Shown: piece after piece, positions 9,158 to 18,240 of the stretch
How the letters are laid out: every line of letters begins with the position of its first letter
How positions within the stretch are numbered: position 1 is the stretch's first letter
NCBI GenBank assembly: GCA_963674835.2
Contig: CAXXKC010000002.1
Coordinates: 1,178,001-1,242,000 of the forward strand
Source: G963674835 sp963674835
Lineage (GTDB): Bacteria > Planctomycetota > Planctomycetia > Pirellulales > Thermoguttaceae
Direction of reading: 5' to 3'
Length of the DNA stretch: 64,000 bases
Position numbers and translations under genes: made by a program
Notes under the pieces: model-generated
The model's database searches: none
Told to the model about the DNA's origin: nothing
Seen by the model: the letters and a program-made list of their open reading frames with translations, nothing else

Positions 9158-10483
9158 CTACTTGGGCTGGGTGTAGGTGATCTTCAGGTCGATGTTCGAG
9201 GGGTTTTCACCTAGTTCAACGTGCGAGCCGGCAGGGCTTTCGACGGTGACTTTGCCTTGGATGTTGGAAAGGCTGTACTTGTTGTTGGACTTGCCGCCGG
9301 CCAGGAATGGGCGATCCTGCGTGTCGACGACGAGGCAATCGTCGAAGACGAAGCCGCCGGGGTGCGTGACCAGGTTGGGTCGGCGCAGGCAAAGGTAGAT
9401 GGGGTAGCCGCCGTCGATACCGGTGTTCTTGAGCGTGCAGCGCACGAAGCGGACGACAGCGGACTGGGCCGATTTGTCGAAAACGTAGATGCCGCAGTTT
9501 CTCGTGCCATCGACGGTAACGTTGACGAACTCGATGAAGCCGCCGGGACCGTCGTCCTTGACGGCACCGACACACATGCCGCTCTTGCAGTTGCGAACGA
9601 CGCAGTTCTCGAAGCGGACGGACAGGTCCGCCGATCGAGCGCTGAGCGGTTTGACGTAGACCTCGAGGCCGGCACCGCGATTGCCCTCCGAGATGCAGTT
9701 GCGGATGACGCAGTTGACGAGGCGCTCCTGGTCGTTGTTCGGTTCGAGATCGATGCCGGCTTCCGGAGCGGTGCCGCCGGTGTTGAGGAACCGGCTGTTC
9801 TCGATCAAGAGGTCCTTGGCAGAGATGACGCTGACGCCCTGGCGGTGGTTGTTGTCGCAGATGACGCCCGTGACGTGGACGTCGGTGCAGCCCTTGTGCC
9901 CGTGGCTGCATCCGAGATAGAGGCCATCGCCACCGCTGTCGCGGAGGGTGAGGCCGGAGATCTCGACGTGGCTGCATCCAACGATGGAGAGGGCGTGACG
10001 CCACTCGGCCTTCTTGTAGGGCGGGTTGGTGTAGTCTTCCTTGTGCATGCGAAGGGTGGCGCCCTCGCCGCGGATGGTGAGGTTCTGCTGATCGGCGGCG
10101 GCCATGAGGCAATCGCCGCCGCCGATGAACTTGCCCTTCATAGCGGCGACCACCGCGCCGGGCTGGAAGATCAACTGCTGGTCGCCGACGAGGCGGATCG
10201 TACGGGCGACGACCCAGTCTTGAGACATCTTGGGGATGATTACGGTCTTGGCGCCGGAATTGATGGCGGCTTGGAGGGCCTCGGTGGAGTCGGCCGGATC
10301 GAAACCCCACCACGCCGCGTTGGCCACCGTGCGTTGGCCGGACTGGACTTGCTTGACCAGGTCGGGGCTCTTCTCGTTGGGGCCGGCCTCTGAAATAGAC
10401 TGCTGCGCGCGCGCGGCCGACACCAGGAGGAAGCTCAAAAGGACCGTGGAAGCGAGAACGCGGAGAGTGTTTGCGGATGGCAT
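9158..10483 (-). CDS. Exported right-handed parallel beta-helix protein
   Basis: This 441-residue protein has a clear Sec signal peptide (VLASTVLLSFLLVSAARA, cleavage near residue 26). The rest is beta-helix rungs of the NosD/pectate-lyase type: DSTEALQAAINSGAKTVIIP at the entry, then repeated coils such as VEISGLTLRDSGGDGLYLG, LLIENSRFLNTGG and CVIRNCISEGNRGAGLEVY. Proteins of this shape bind or cleave acidic polysaccharides. The catalytic residues differ between families and I cannot place it in a defined PL or GH family. It is on the same strand as, and just upstream of, the two-domain beta-helix gene, which suggests paired action on one substrate. Confidence 0.85.
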   Translation of the reverse strand: MPSANTLRVLASTVLLSFLLVSAARAQQSISEAGPNEKSPDLVKQVQSGQRTVANAAWWGFDPADSTEALQAAINSGAKTVIIPKMSQDWVVARTIRLVGDQQLIFQPGAVVAAMKGKFIGGGDCLMAAADQQNLTIRGEGATLRMHKEDYTNPPYKKAEWRHALSIVGCSHVEISGLTLRDSGGDGLYLGCSHGHKGCTDVHVTGVICDNNHRQGVSVISAKDLLIENSRFLNTGGTAPEAGIDLEPNNDQERLVNCVIRNCISEGNRGAGLEVYVKPLSARSADLSVRFENCVVRNCKSGMCVGAVKDDGPGGFIEFVNVTVDGTRNCGIYVFDKSAQSAVVRFVRCTLKNTGIDGGYPIYLCLRRPNLVTHPGGFVFDDCLVVDTQDRPFLAGGKSNNKYSLSNIQGKVTVESPAGSHVELGENPSNIDLKITYTQPK

Positions 10484-10693
10484 GAATGTGTCTCCCGGGT
10501 GTTGAGTTCTGCGGTGTCGGGGGAGAGTTGCACGGCGGCGACGTCTGCGTGCCGAGTCGGGAATCGTCGGCGATTCGCGGACACGCAGACTTTAACAGCC
10601 CCTATTATGCGGTCTTGCAAGGCGGCGGAACAAGGGGCTGACGGGGCGGTTTGCGCAGAGGGTTGGCGTGGCTGGGGTGGGGAATGAGGTGGT

Positions 10694-10715
10694 GCACAGC
10701 CGGGGTCGGCTGTGC
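10694..10715. repeat. Palindromic repeat, copy 1
   Basis: A perfect 9-bp hairpin, GCACAGCCG then four bases then CGGCTGTGC. The same two arms with the same 4-base spacing recur at 61394-61415. Both copies are intergenic, which is typical of REP-like dispersed palindromes. Confidence 0.7.
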
Positions 10716-10751
10716 GAACGATTGGGGGCGGGTTTGAGATTGGGGGTTTTG

Positions 10752-12203
10752 TTACTCGGCCTCGATGCGGTAACTATAGAGGTGGGTGTTGTCGAGGTGA
10801 AAACGCAGGCGAATTGCGCCTGGCGGCAGGGTGGAGTGCTCCTTCCAGCTCACCTCGTGGCGCAGGGAGTCGCCGGTGAGTTCGAGGCAATCGCCGCGGG
10901 AATAGCCGGGGGCTGGCTGCCCTTGGGCGTCGAGGACTTCGACGGCGATGCGGCCTTTGGCGGCATCGGCATTGATGGTGAGCCGGTTACCGGTGGGCTT
11001 GAGGAGGACGGTTTCGACGATGCCGGGCTTTTGGGAAGCGTCGAGCGATACGAAGCCGTCGCGTCGCCACGCGGCGCGGGCAATGGTGATTTGCTTTTCG
11101 GGCAGGCAGCCGCCGTGGGTTGTTGTGATGGCCGTGTAGTAGAGCCACAACTGGTCGTCGACGCTGACCGGGCCGTTGGCGACGCCGAGGATGCAGCCGG
11201 CATCGTAGGGATAAGGACCGTTGGGGATCACGGGTGAGCGGTCTTTCAAGCGGTGCCAGGTGCGGCCGTCGCGGCTGTGGACGAGTTGCACGTCGATGGG
11301 GCCGTCGTGTTTGCTCTGTTGCGGTCCTTCTTTCTCCGGCAGTCCGGAGTAGCGGAAATGGGTTATCAGTCCGAGCCACTGCCCGGCGTAAGGGAAGACG
11401 GACATGTTGTAGAACTCGGACCAGAGACCGCCTTCGGCTTGCGTTTGCTGGTCATCGATTTCGTCGGCGGCCATCACCAGCTTCGGTTCGGTCCACTGCT
11501 GCATGTCGCGGCTGGTGGCCAGATAGACGAGCCGACGCTTGTGGCCGCGATAGGTGTGGTAGATTCTGTGGAAGGCGAGAAACTCGCCTGACTTCGGATC
11601 CTGCGCCAGGCTGCAGTTGTCGCCGCCGGCGAGGACGGGATTCTTGGGATACATCTTCCAGTGCAGGCCGTCGTGGGAATAGGCTGCGCGATAGCTGCCG
11701 CTGTAGCCGAGAAGCTTGTAGCGTTTGGCGGGGTCGCTTTCCCGTTGGTCGTAGACCAAGCTGGGACTGTGCAGGCCCTGCAGCACGAGGTTGTTCTGTC
11801 CGGACCCCTGAAAACGGATCACGTCGAGCGAGGGACGCTTCCACTGGACGCCGTCCGTGCTGGTGGCGTAGAGGAGGTTCCTCAGGCGGTTGTACCACAT
11901 TTGGAATTGGTGCGTGTGGGGATCGTACAGAACGGTCCCGTAGATGTAGACACGGCGGTCGTCGGGGAGCCCTTCCCAAGGATTCTCCGAGACGAGAACC
12001 GGCTTGGGGAGCTTCTGGCAGGCATGAACGCGGCGGACGACGTCGGACTTGGCGGCAATCAGTTCGTCGTCGACGAAGATCTGCGGGGTGTCGTCGATGG
12101 GGACAGGCTCGGCGGCACGGCTCCAGGCGGACGCGCACATGCAGAGCATGGCAACCAACGCAAGGGCAAAGGGGAAACGGCGGGCGCAGTGCGTGAATTG
12201 CAT
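10752..12203 (-). CDS. Exported glycoside-hydrolase-like beta-propeller (GH32/GH43 type)
   Basis: This 483-residue protein has a signal peptide (FALALVAMLCMCASAWSRA) and repeated five-bladed-propeller motifs of the GH32/43/68 superfamily: IFVDDELIAAKSD, GTVLYDPHTHQFQMWY, YATSTDGVQWKRPSL, AAYSHDGLHWKMYP and LVHSRDGRTWHRL. The C-terminal ~110 residues form a beta-sandwich. Planctomycete genomes carry many such proteins of unknown specificity, so hydrolysis of a plant or algal glycan is inferred. The start at 12203 is fixed by GAGGAGG eight bases upstream; the open frame extends much further but without coding character. The GntR/FCD regulator lies 23 bases upstream on the same strand, so the two probably form one operon. 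Confidence 0.8.
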   Translation of the reverse strand: MQFTHCARRFPFALALVAMLCMCASAWSRAAEPVPIDDTPQIFVDDELIAAKSDVVRRVHACQKLPKPVLVSENPWEGLPDDRRVYIYGTVLYDPHTHQFQMWYNRLRNLLYATSTDGVQWKRPSLDVIRFQGSGQNNLVLQGLHSPSLVYDQRESDPAKRYKLLGYSGSYRAAYSHDGLHWKMYPKNPVLAGGDNCSLAQDPKSGEFLAFHRIYHTYRGHKRRLVYLATSRDMQQWTEPKLVMAADEIDDQQTQAEGGLWSEFYNMSVFPYAGQWLGLITHFRYSGLPEKEGPQQSKHDGPIDVQLVHSRDGRTWHRLKDRSPVIPNGPYPYDAGCILGVANGPVSVDDQLWLYYTAITTTHGGCLPEKQITIARAAWRRDGFVSLDASQKPGIVETVLLKPTGNRLTINADAAKGRIAVEVLDAQGQPAPGYSRGDCLELTGDSLRHEVSWKEHSTLPPGAIRLRFHLDNTHLYSYRIEAE

Positions 12204-12226
12204 GGTTGCCTCCTCGGATGGATGGG

Positions 12227-12925
12227 TCATTTCTGGGTGGTCGAGAGCCGGGTTCGGTGATGGTTCTCCAGAAACTCGCGGCAGCCGTCGCGGATGTGCT
12301 CGGACAGGAGGCGAGCCGCCTGTTCGGCGTCGCCGGCCCCGAGCGCGTCGAGAATGTGACGGTGCTCCTCGGCGGCGCGGAGAATGGTCGACAGGGGCTT
12401 GTGGCCGATTCGCGCCCCGTAGATTCGCGATGACTTGCGGAGATTGCGGAGGGTTTCCAGTGCGCGAAGGTTGCCCGATGCTTGCACGATGAGGTCGTGG
12501 AAGCGGGCGTCGGCCTGGCTCCATCGCTCGAGCAGTTGAGGATCGCGTGGACCGGAACTGAGCGATTGGAGACGCTGGAACGTGTCGGCCATGATTTGGA
12601 CCTGCCGGCCTAGGTCGTCGAGAGTTTCCGAGTCGAGCAGGGCGCCGACCCTTCTTATGGCATGGCACTCGATGGCTTCGCGGAGGTCGTAGATGTCGAA
12701 CACTTCGTCGTAGCTGGGCTCGGGCACAAAGGAGCCGATGCCGGCTTGATAGGCGACGAGGCCTTCGCTCTGCAACTGCCCAATCGCTTCGCGGACGGGA
12801 ATAACGCTGATGCCGATTTGCGAGGCCAGTGCACGATTGGAGAGGCGGGTGCCGGAGGGAAGCTCGCCGTTTGCGAGCTGCTTCAGGATATGGTCATAGG
12901 CTCGTTGGCGGAGCGTTTCGGTCAT
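12227..12925 (-). CDS. GntR-family transcriptional regulator, FCD (FadR-type) subfamily
   Basis: This 232-residue protein has an N-terminal winged helix-turn-helix (about residues 8-75: LPSGTRLSNRALASQIGISV then PVREAIGQLQSEGLV) followed by an all-helical FCD ligand-binding domain. Metal-binding positions are recognisable in DARFHDLIVQASGN and HRHILDALGAGD. Members usually sense a carboxylated sugar acid or organic acid and repress adjacent catabolic genes. It is immediately upstream of, and co-directional with, the exported GH32/43-like gene, so local control of the polysaccharide genes is the simplest inference. The cognate operator was not identified. Confidence 0.92.
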   Translation of the reverse strand: MTETLRQRAYDHILKQLANGELPSGTRLSNRALASQIGISVIPVREAIGQLQSEGLVAYQAGIGSFVPEPSYDEVFDIYDLREAIECHAIRRVGALLDSETLDDLGRQVQIMADTFQRLQSLSSGPRDPQLLERWSQADARFHDLIVQASGNLRALETLRNLRKSSRIYGARIGHKPLSTILRAAEEHRHILDALGAGDAEQAARLLSEHIRDGCREFLENHHRTRLSTTQK

Positions 12926-13362
12926 GGGTGGGCCTGTAGGTGAGCGCTATAACACGCGTTGTGGCCAGTATAGTCGGCAGGGCGAGGACGTCAAGCGTGC
13001 AGTGGTCGTGGTGAATGAGGCATGTGTAAGTGAATGACAGGGAATATCTTATAGCTATTGTACTGAGGTGCGCATCTGTTGGGGCCTGGTGATCGGCGGA
13101 GAGGATTGGCAGGTTGGCGTCTGGGGAACGGCAAAGGATAAGTGGTTTGTGGATGATGGTGTGGCGTGTGTGATATAACGCGCGCATTTGTGGCGATTCG
13201 AAGTTGGGGTGTGGACGGGGAGCGAGGAGGAGTCGGGATGGGATGGGTGACGTTGCGGCGGTTGCGGGAGTGTGTGCCAAGGGGCCGAGCAACGGGCGGG
13301 GGCGTGGCGGCGCGGTGGCAGGGAATGGCGGAGGCGGCTATAATCCCGACCGCGGATATGGG
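12926..13362. other. Divergent intergenic region
   Basis: These 437 bases separate the GntR gene (leftward) from the sialidase-fold gene (rightward). Open frames here have no recognisable protein and extend from the neighbouring genes. One credible promoter box is listed separately. The left part is less GC-rich (around 12950-13060), as expected for regulatory DNA, but no clear palindromic GntR operator was found. Confidence 0.5.
13316..13344 (+). promoter_or_regulatory. Candidate sigma-70-type promoter for the sialidase-fold gene
   Basis: A perfect TATAAT lies at 13339-13344, with a weak -35 (TGGCAG at 13316-13321) at the standard 17-base spacing. It is 19 bases ahead of the ATG at 13363 and 52 bases ahead of an in-frame ATG at 13396, so the true translation start may be the later one. 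Confidence 0.4.
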
Positions 13363-14535
13363 ATGAAACGGCAACATTTCTGTGGAATGGCGTCCATGCG
13401 AGTGGAAGACGAGGGCTTGATTTACGACGCGTCGCAGCAGCCGGAGTGCGGACACGCGGCTTGTTTTGCGTCGCTGGCACCGTTGGCGTCGGGGGCCGTG
13501 CTGAGCTGTTTTCAGGCGGGACCGAAGAAGAATGCCGCGGACTCGACGCTGAAAATGTGTCGCTCGGACGACGGGGGACGCTCCTGGAGGGAGGTGCCGG
13601 TGGTGCTGCCGACAACCTTGGGGGGCGTGCCCGGTTCGCTGTCGTCGGGGGAACTGGTCGAGGTGGAGCCGGGACGGTTGCTGCTGCTGGCGACCTGGTT
13701 CGATCGCACCGATCCGGATCGCCCGTTGTTCGATCCGGAAACGGAAGGCATTTTGCATAGCCGATTGCTGAAGGCGGTTTCGGAAGACGACGGGGCGACC
13801 TGGAGTGCCTGGGCGATCGTGGGAACGTCGGGGTTGACGGGATGTGCGGGGACGGGGCCGCTGGTGAAGTGGCCAGACGGGACGATCGCGTGTCCCTTTG
13901 AGAGCTACAAGGAATACGACGATCCCAGGCCGGGCCGGCATGGTGCGTGGATAGTCGTTTCGCAGGACGGCGGACGGACGTTCGGGGATCCGGTGCTCGT
14001 TGCCCAGCATCCCGATCATCGCATTTACTACTGGGACCAGCGGTTGTGCTTCGGCGGCGAGGAAGGGAAGTTTCTGGCCATGTTCTGGACGCATGACCTG
14101 GAGCACAAGCAGGACCTGTCAGTGCATTTTCAACGTGCATCGCTGGCACCGAGCGACGGCGGGCGAGAGCCGATCGTGGCGACGACGATCCCGGGTCAGA
14201 TCGCTGCGCCGTTGGTCTTGGACGACGGCCGCGTGGTGACGTTCGTGGTCGATCGAGGCCAGCCGGGGACGATGACGTTGTGGCAGTCGGCCGACGGTGG
14301 AGCGACCTGGCCGGAGGACGACGCGCTGGTGGTCTACACGCACGACGAACGAGCGTTGCTTTCACAAGGGAGGAGCAACGTCGATTTCAAGCAGTACTGG
14401 GAAGATATGGGCAAGTGGAGCTTTGGACATCCGGCCGTCCGCCAGTTGGACGACGGGCGTTTGTTGGTGGCGTATTATGCGGGGACGCCGGAGTGTTTGA
14501 GTGTGCGTTGGGCGCGGGTGGTAGTGAGCGAGTAG
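13363..14535 (+). CDS. Sialidase-fold (BNR/Asp-box) protein
   Basis: This 390-residue protein is a six-bladed propeller with four Asp-box motifs (S-x-D-x-G-x-x-W/F): SDDGGRSWREV, SEDDGATWSAW, SQDGGRTFGD and SADGGATWPED. It matches the GH33-like exo-alpha-sialidase/neuraminidase superfamily as widely annotated in planctomycetes. True sialidase activity needs an arginine triad, a Tyr and a Glu that I cannot place with confidence, so the substrate is open. No signal peptide is visible. The ATG at 13363 gives the longest form; ATGs at 13387 and 13396 (MRVEDEGLIYDASQQPE) may be the true start given the candidate -10 box at 13339. It is divergent from the GntR operon. Confidence 0.8.
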   Translation: MKRQHFCGMASMRVEDEGLIYDASQQPECGHAACFASLAPLASGAVLSCFQAGPKKNAADSTLKMCRSDDGGRSWREVPVVLPTTLGGVPGSLSSGELVEVEPGRLLLLATWFDRTDPDRPLFDPETEGILHSRLLKAVSEDDGATWSAWAIVGTSGLTGCAGTGPLVKWPDGTIACPFESYKEYDDPRPGRHGAWIVVSQDGGRTFGDPVLVAQHPDHRIYYWDQRLCFGGEEGKFLAMFWTHDLEHKQDLSVHFQRASLAPSDGGREPIVATTIPGQIAAPLVLDDGRVVTFVVDRGQPGTMTLWQSADGGATWPEDDALVVYTHDERALLSQGRSNVDFKQYWEDMGKWSFGHPAVRQLDDGRLLVAYYAGTPECLSVRWARVVVSE

Positions 14536-14620
14536 GGGCGCTAGGGCTCGGTGTGATCCGGCCTCCGTGTGGTTGTGGGTTTTGTCATGCTGAACCACAA
14601 CCTACGGGGTTGGTGAGTGG

Positions 14621-14878
14621 TCAGCGGTGCCGCGGTTCCGGCGGCTTGCGGTGCCGGTGGAAGAGGAAGCTCAGGCCGGCGCCGAGCATGGCGATGGGCA
14701 GGACCAGTCCCCACTTGCCGGCTTCGAGGGGCGTAACGACGCCCGGGTCCTTGAGGTAGACGAAGCCGAGGATCTGGCCGTCTTGAGGGTACGGGTAGTG
14801 GAAGGGATTTGCCCAGAGGCAGTACATGAGGTTCAAGAGGACGGCGGCGACGATCAGGCTCAAACCGAAGCATCGCAT
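14621..14878 (-). CDS. Small two-TM membrane protein
   Basis: An 85-residue protein with two predicted transmembrane helices (LSLIVAAVLLNLMYCLW and GLVLPIAMLGAGLSFLF), a short periplasmic or luminal loop rich in Tyr and Pro (PFHYPYPQDG) and a basic tail. A strong Shine-Dalgarno (GGAGGAAG, 6 bases before ATG at 14878) fixes the start; a longer reading frame upstream is only antisense sequence. The family is not recognised. It converges on the sialidase-fold gene and its promoter must lie in the 14880-15130 region shared with the divergent DinB gene. Confidence 0.7.
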   Translation of the reverse strand: MRCFGLSLIVAAVLLNLMYCLWANPFHYPYPQDGQILGFVYLKDPGVVTPLEAGKWGLVLPIAMLGAGLSFLFHRHRKPPEPRHR

Positions 14879-15131
14879 GTGGAACTTCCTCCGGGGGCCG
14901 GTAGCTGCCGCGACGGTTTGAGAGTCGACGGACGGCGATGACCCCACAATAAGGCCCTGTGTTGGATCCGGCCGACCGATGGGCTGGTCGGCGACGCGGT
15001 TGACGCCTCGCTCTTGTGTTCCGAACACGGGTGCCATGATAATCCGGTTGACGTGAGCGTGGCAAGACGCGGGGAGCAGAGCGGGGGGCTGCAAGGCCGA
15101 GGGCGGCTGCTTCACATGGGGAGGGTTGATG

Positions 15132-15638
15132 ATGGGCGATTCGAATGTGGCGTTTGTCAGGAAGCAGATTGAGTTTGCGCGTGGGTACACGCTCACGCTG
15201 CTGGGGGATATTGAGGAGGATGATTGGTTTCGGCAGCCAGCGGGAACGCCAACCCATCTGGCTTGGCAGGTGGGCCACCTGACGATGGCCGAGTATATGT
15301 TGTGCCTGGTTCGGTTGCGTGGGAAGTTGCCGGAGGATGAGGCGATCGCGCCGAAGGACGTGGTGAGGCGGTTCATGAAGGGGACGACGCCGGAAGGAGA
15401 TCCGTCGAAGTATCCGCCGGTGGAGGCGATCTTGCAGGCGTTTCACGGAGTGCACGCCCGGGTGCTCGAGGAATTGCCAGGTTACCAGGATGAGGATCTG
15501 ACAGACACCATCAGCGAGCCGTATGCGGTAAGCAACACGAAACTGGGTTCGCTGGTGTTCTGTTCGCACCACGAGATGCTTCATGCGGGGCAGATCGGTC
15601 TGCTGCGGCGGTTGTTGGGCAAGGCGCCGGTGCGGTAG
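15132..15638 (+). CDS. DinB-family (DinB-like four-helix) protein
   Basis: This 168-residue four-helix-bundle protein has the DinB/YfiT metal-binding pattern: H in HLAWQVGHLTMAEY and the C-terminal HHEMLHAGQIGLLRR. Family members bind a divalent metal and often act as thiol S-transferases, but many have no known function. The start is chosen at ATG 15132 because GGAGG at 15120-15124 then has normal spacing; ATG at 15129 and TTG at 15126 are alternatives. A membrane protein gene follows 18 bases after its stop on the same strand, so the two are probably co-transcribed. Confidence 0.85.
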   Translation: MGDSNVAFVRKQIEFARGYTLTLLGDIEEDDWFRQPAGTPTHLAWQVGHLTMAEYMLCLVRLRGKLPEDEAIAPKDVVRRFMKGTTPEGDPSKYPPVEAILQAFHGVHARVLEELPGYQDEDLTDTISEPYAVSNTKLGSLVFCSHHEMLHAGQIGLLRRLLGKAPVR

Positions 15639-15656
15639 CAGAGTTCAGGATCGGCG

Positions 15657-16196
15657 ATGGTTCTGATCAACCTTCAAATACTGGGAGTCGTGGCCGCCGC
15701 AGTGGCGGCGCTGGTGGATATCGAGTCGATCGTGTTCTCCGGGCCGATCCTGAGCACGACGGGGAGCATTCTGGCGGCGAGGTCGTTTCGCCGCGATCGA
15801 GCCATCGGGTTTTATATGGGCCTGGCGGCGCCGACGATGTCGGTCTTGTGTTTCTCCCTGATCTGCGGACTGGAGTGGTCGCCAAGGGTGGCAGAGGTGC
15901 CCGTGGGGACGCTGGTCGTGCTCTTCGCAGCCGTACATATTAATCTGGGAGTGGCTGCGCTGATTGAAGCGCACCGCGTGAAAGATCGGCGGCGGCCGCT
16001 GCAATACAGTATTCTGACGCTTCTGGTGCTGATGTTGGTGCTATCGGTCTTCCTGGGAATCGTGCGCACGGGCTGGCAAGGCGCCATCGCTCTGGCTGCG
16101 CTGATTTCGTTCGGCACGGCTGAGGGCTACGTGCTATGGCGATTCCATGCCGGGCGCAAGTCGGAAGTCCATGAGCCGATGGACTGGCAGATTTGA
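15657..16196 (+). CDS. Multi-pass membrane protein of unknown function
   Basis: This 179-residue protein has about five hydrophobic segments (LINLQILGVVAAAVAALVDI, FYMGLAAPTMSVLCFSLIC, VGTLVVLFAAVHINLGVAAL, ILTLLVLMLVLSVFLGIV and IALAALISFGTAEGYVLW) joined by short basic loops, the strongest being RVKDRRRP. No catalytic or transport signature is seen and I do not recognise the family. It follows the DinB gene by 18 bases and converges on the HD-GYP gene. Confidence 0.7.
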   Translation: MVLINLQILGVVAAAVAALVDIESIVFSGPILSTTGSILAARSFRRDRAIGFYMGLAAPTMSVLCFSLICGLEWSPRVAEVPVGTLVVLFAAVHINLGVAALIEAHRVKDRRRPLQYSILTLLVLMLVLSVFLGIVRTGWQGAIALAALISFGTAEGYVLWRFHAGRKSEVHEPMDWQI

Positions 16197-16244
16197 GACG
16201 GGTGCGTCGCGCCGCGGAGACTCGGCGATCGCGGAGGCAAAAGC

Positions 16245-17909
16245 CTACGCTTCGTCGCGGAGAATGGCGGAGCTTTCGTTCTGCAGGTCGTCGACGATGA
16301 AGCGGATCGCGGCGCGAGCCTGAAAGAACGCATCGATGACCTCGGGATCCCATTGCCGGCCGGCGCCGGTGCGGAAGATCTCGTCGATCTTCTCGTCGGG
16401 CATGCCCTTGCGATAGGGGCGATCGCTGCTCATGGCGTCGAAGGCGTCGGCCACGGCGATAATGCGGGCGGGCAAGGGGATTTGGGGACCGGGCAGGCGG
16501 TAGGGGTAGCCTTGACCGTCCCACGATTCGTGGTGGTGAAGGACGACGGGCAGGACTTCGTCGAGCTTCTTGAGGTCGATGAGGATCTTGTGGCCGATCT
16601 CGGCGTGGGTCTTGATGTGTTCGTATTCCTCGTCGGTGAGCTTGCCGGGTTTTCGGAGGACGGCATCGCTGACGCCGATCTTGCCGATGTCGTGAAGCAG
16701 CCCGGAAAGGTAGATCGCGTCGACGGCTTCGCGTTCCAGACCCAATTGATTGGCGATGCAGACGGCGACGCGGGCGACGCGGTCGCTATGGCCGCAGGTG
16801 TAAGGGTCTTTGGCGTCGATGGCCGAGGTGAGCGCGCGGATGATGCCGGCGAGCAGTTCGGATTGTTGCCGGTAGAGCTCGATGTTGCCGCCATGAATGC
16901 CGAGGATGGCGCCGACGGAGTTCAAGAGGTTGGCCTCGGTGGAGCCGAACTCGGCATCGGAGGAATGATTGATGGCGGCCAGCCAGCCGTAAACGTTCTC
17001 GCCTTCGGTCAGGGGGACGGCGATCAGTTGGCGCACTTCGGCGAAAGGCCAACTGGGCTGTTGGGTAACGGGCGGGTTGAGAACCACGGGGCGGCTGCCT
17101 GCGCGGTGGGCCACGTGATCGAGCAGTTGTGTGAACTGCTCGCCGTCGATGGGAAGATCTCCCCAGGTGAGCAGGACGGTCTCCGTGCGTGCCTGTTGGG
17201 TCAGGCGTTCGCTAGGGTCAGCCACGGGGAGTAGTTGGACCGCCAGTGCGCGGGCCGGCAGGACGTCCTGCATCCATTCCAGGGCAATGCGGCCGAGCTC
17301 CTCGTCGCTCTTCGAGAGTTTCAAGTTCTGGGTGATTCGATGGAGGAGGCTGATTTCTTCGAAGGTCGCCGCAAGGCTCCCTGAGAGGTTTTCGGTTTCG
17401 GCCTGGAGTTTCTGGATCTGTCGGCGTGAGGCCAACTGGTCGAGTGCAAGCGATCCGACGCGTTGAAGGCGTTCGGGCAACCAGGGCGTTTGCTGGCTCG
17501 CCCATTGCGCTGCGCACGCCGGGTTCATCGCCAGATGCCGGGCGGCTTCGGAGACGTCTTCGCAGGGATCGACGGGGCGCGTGATGAAGACACCGACGGC
17601 CACGGGGCAATCGTCGCCGGCGTCGAGGAGTGGCAGGGCGAGAACCAAAAAGGGCGGCTCGTCTTGGAGGAACTCGATGCGACCGCGGCGGGCCACTTCC
17701 TGGCACATCGACGACCACAAGGCCCAGTTTGCGTCGGGTTGGCCGGGGGCGCAATACAGCGGTTGGCCGGTCATTCCGTCGATGGCGCTGAACTCGACGC
17801 CGAAGGCGCGCTCGAGCAGGAGCGCGGCCGATTCACGCATGAGGCCACCGGGGCGAGCCGCTTCAAACGAGTCGATACTAGGCGTGAGGGTGTCGGTGGT
17901 CGTGGACAT
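16245..17909 (-). CDS. GAF/HD-GYP-domain protein (probable cyclic-di-GMP phosphodiesterase)
   Basis: This 554-residue protein is predicted to hydrolyse c-di-GMP. The N-terminal ~170 residues form a PocR/GAF-like sensor region, followed by a coiled segment (RRQIQKLQAETENL), a GAF domain at about 195-345 and an HD-GYP domain at about 355-530. All hallmark residues are present: H374 in YTCGHSDR, H406-D407 in LLHDIGKIG, HHHESWDG at 458-465 and G467-Y468-P469. No membrane segment or REC domain is seen, so the signal is probably cytoplasmic and bound by the sensor or GAF part. It stands alone, convergent with the membrane-protein gene and divergent from the NUDIX gene. Confidence 0.9.
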   Translation of the reverse strand: MSTTTDTLTPSIDSFEAARPGGLMRESAALLLERAFGVEFSAIDGMTGQPLYCAPGQPDANWALWSSMCQEVARRGRIEFLQDEPPFLVLALPLLDAGDDCPVAVGVFITRPVDPCEDVSEAARHLAMNPACAAQWASQQTPWLPERLQRVGSLALDQLASRRQIQKLQAETENLSGSLAATFEEISLLHRITQNLKLSKSDEELGRIALEWMQDVLPARALAVQLLPVADPSERLTQQARTETVLLTWGDLPIDGEQFTQLLDHVAHRAGSRPVVLNPPVTQQPSWPFAEVRQLIAVPLTEGENVYGWLAAINHSSDAEFGSTEANLLNSVGAILGIHGGNIELYRQQSELLAGIIRALTSAIDAKDPYTCGHSDRVARVAVCIANQLGLEREAVDAIYLSGLLHDIGKIGVSDAVLRKPGKLTDEEYEHIKTHAEIGHKILIDLKKLDEVLPVVLHHHESWDGQGYPYRLPGPQIPLPARIIAVADAFDAMSSDRPYRKGMPDEKIDEIFRTGAGRQWDPEVIDAFFQARAAIRFIVDDLQNESSAILRDEA

Positions 17910-18240
17910 CGAGTTAGCCGTACATCAACTGCAAGTGTTTTTCCGAGCTGCACTTGGAAGAGAGTATCTCTAGAACTCTAGTTCACATCCCCCGGCAGGG
18001 CAAAGATGGACTGGCACGGCGAACGCTGGTGGCGTGGGACACGTTTGATGGATGGGTAACGGTTGCGTCAATCGGCACGGCGGGGCCCATCACACAGTGG
18101 GCCGTCACGTCCCGGCTAGGTGCTGGTTGGCGACGAGGCCGGTTGTAGAGCCGTGGTCGAGTGAATTATGATCTACCGTCGTGTCGGGAACGATTGTCGG
18201 GTATTGCCGATGCGAGCGTCAAAGGTGGGGTGTTTTCATC
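17910..18240. other. Divergent promoter region
   Basis: These 331 bases lie between the HD-GYP gene (leftward) and the NUDIX gene (rightward). No coding signal is visible. A short palindrome (CTAGAACTCTAG) lies near 17969. No convincing -35/-10 pair was found. Confidence 0.45.
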
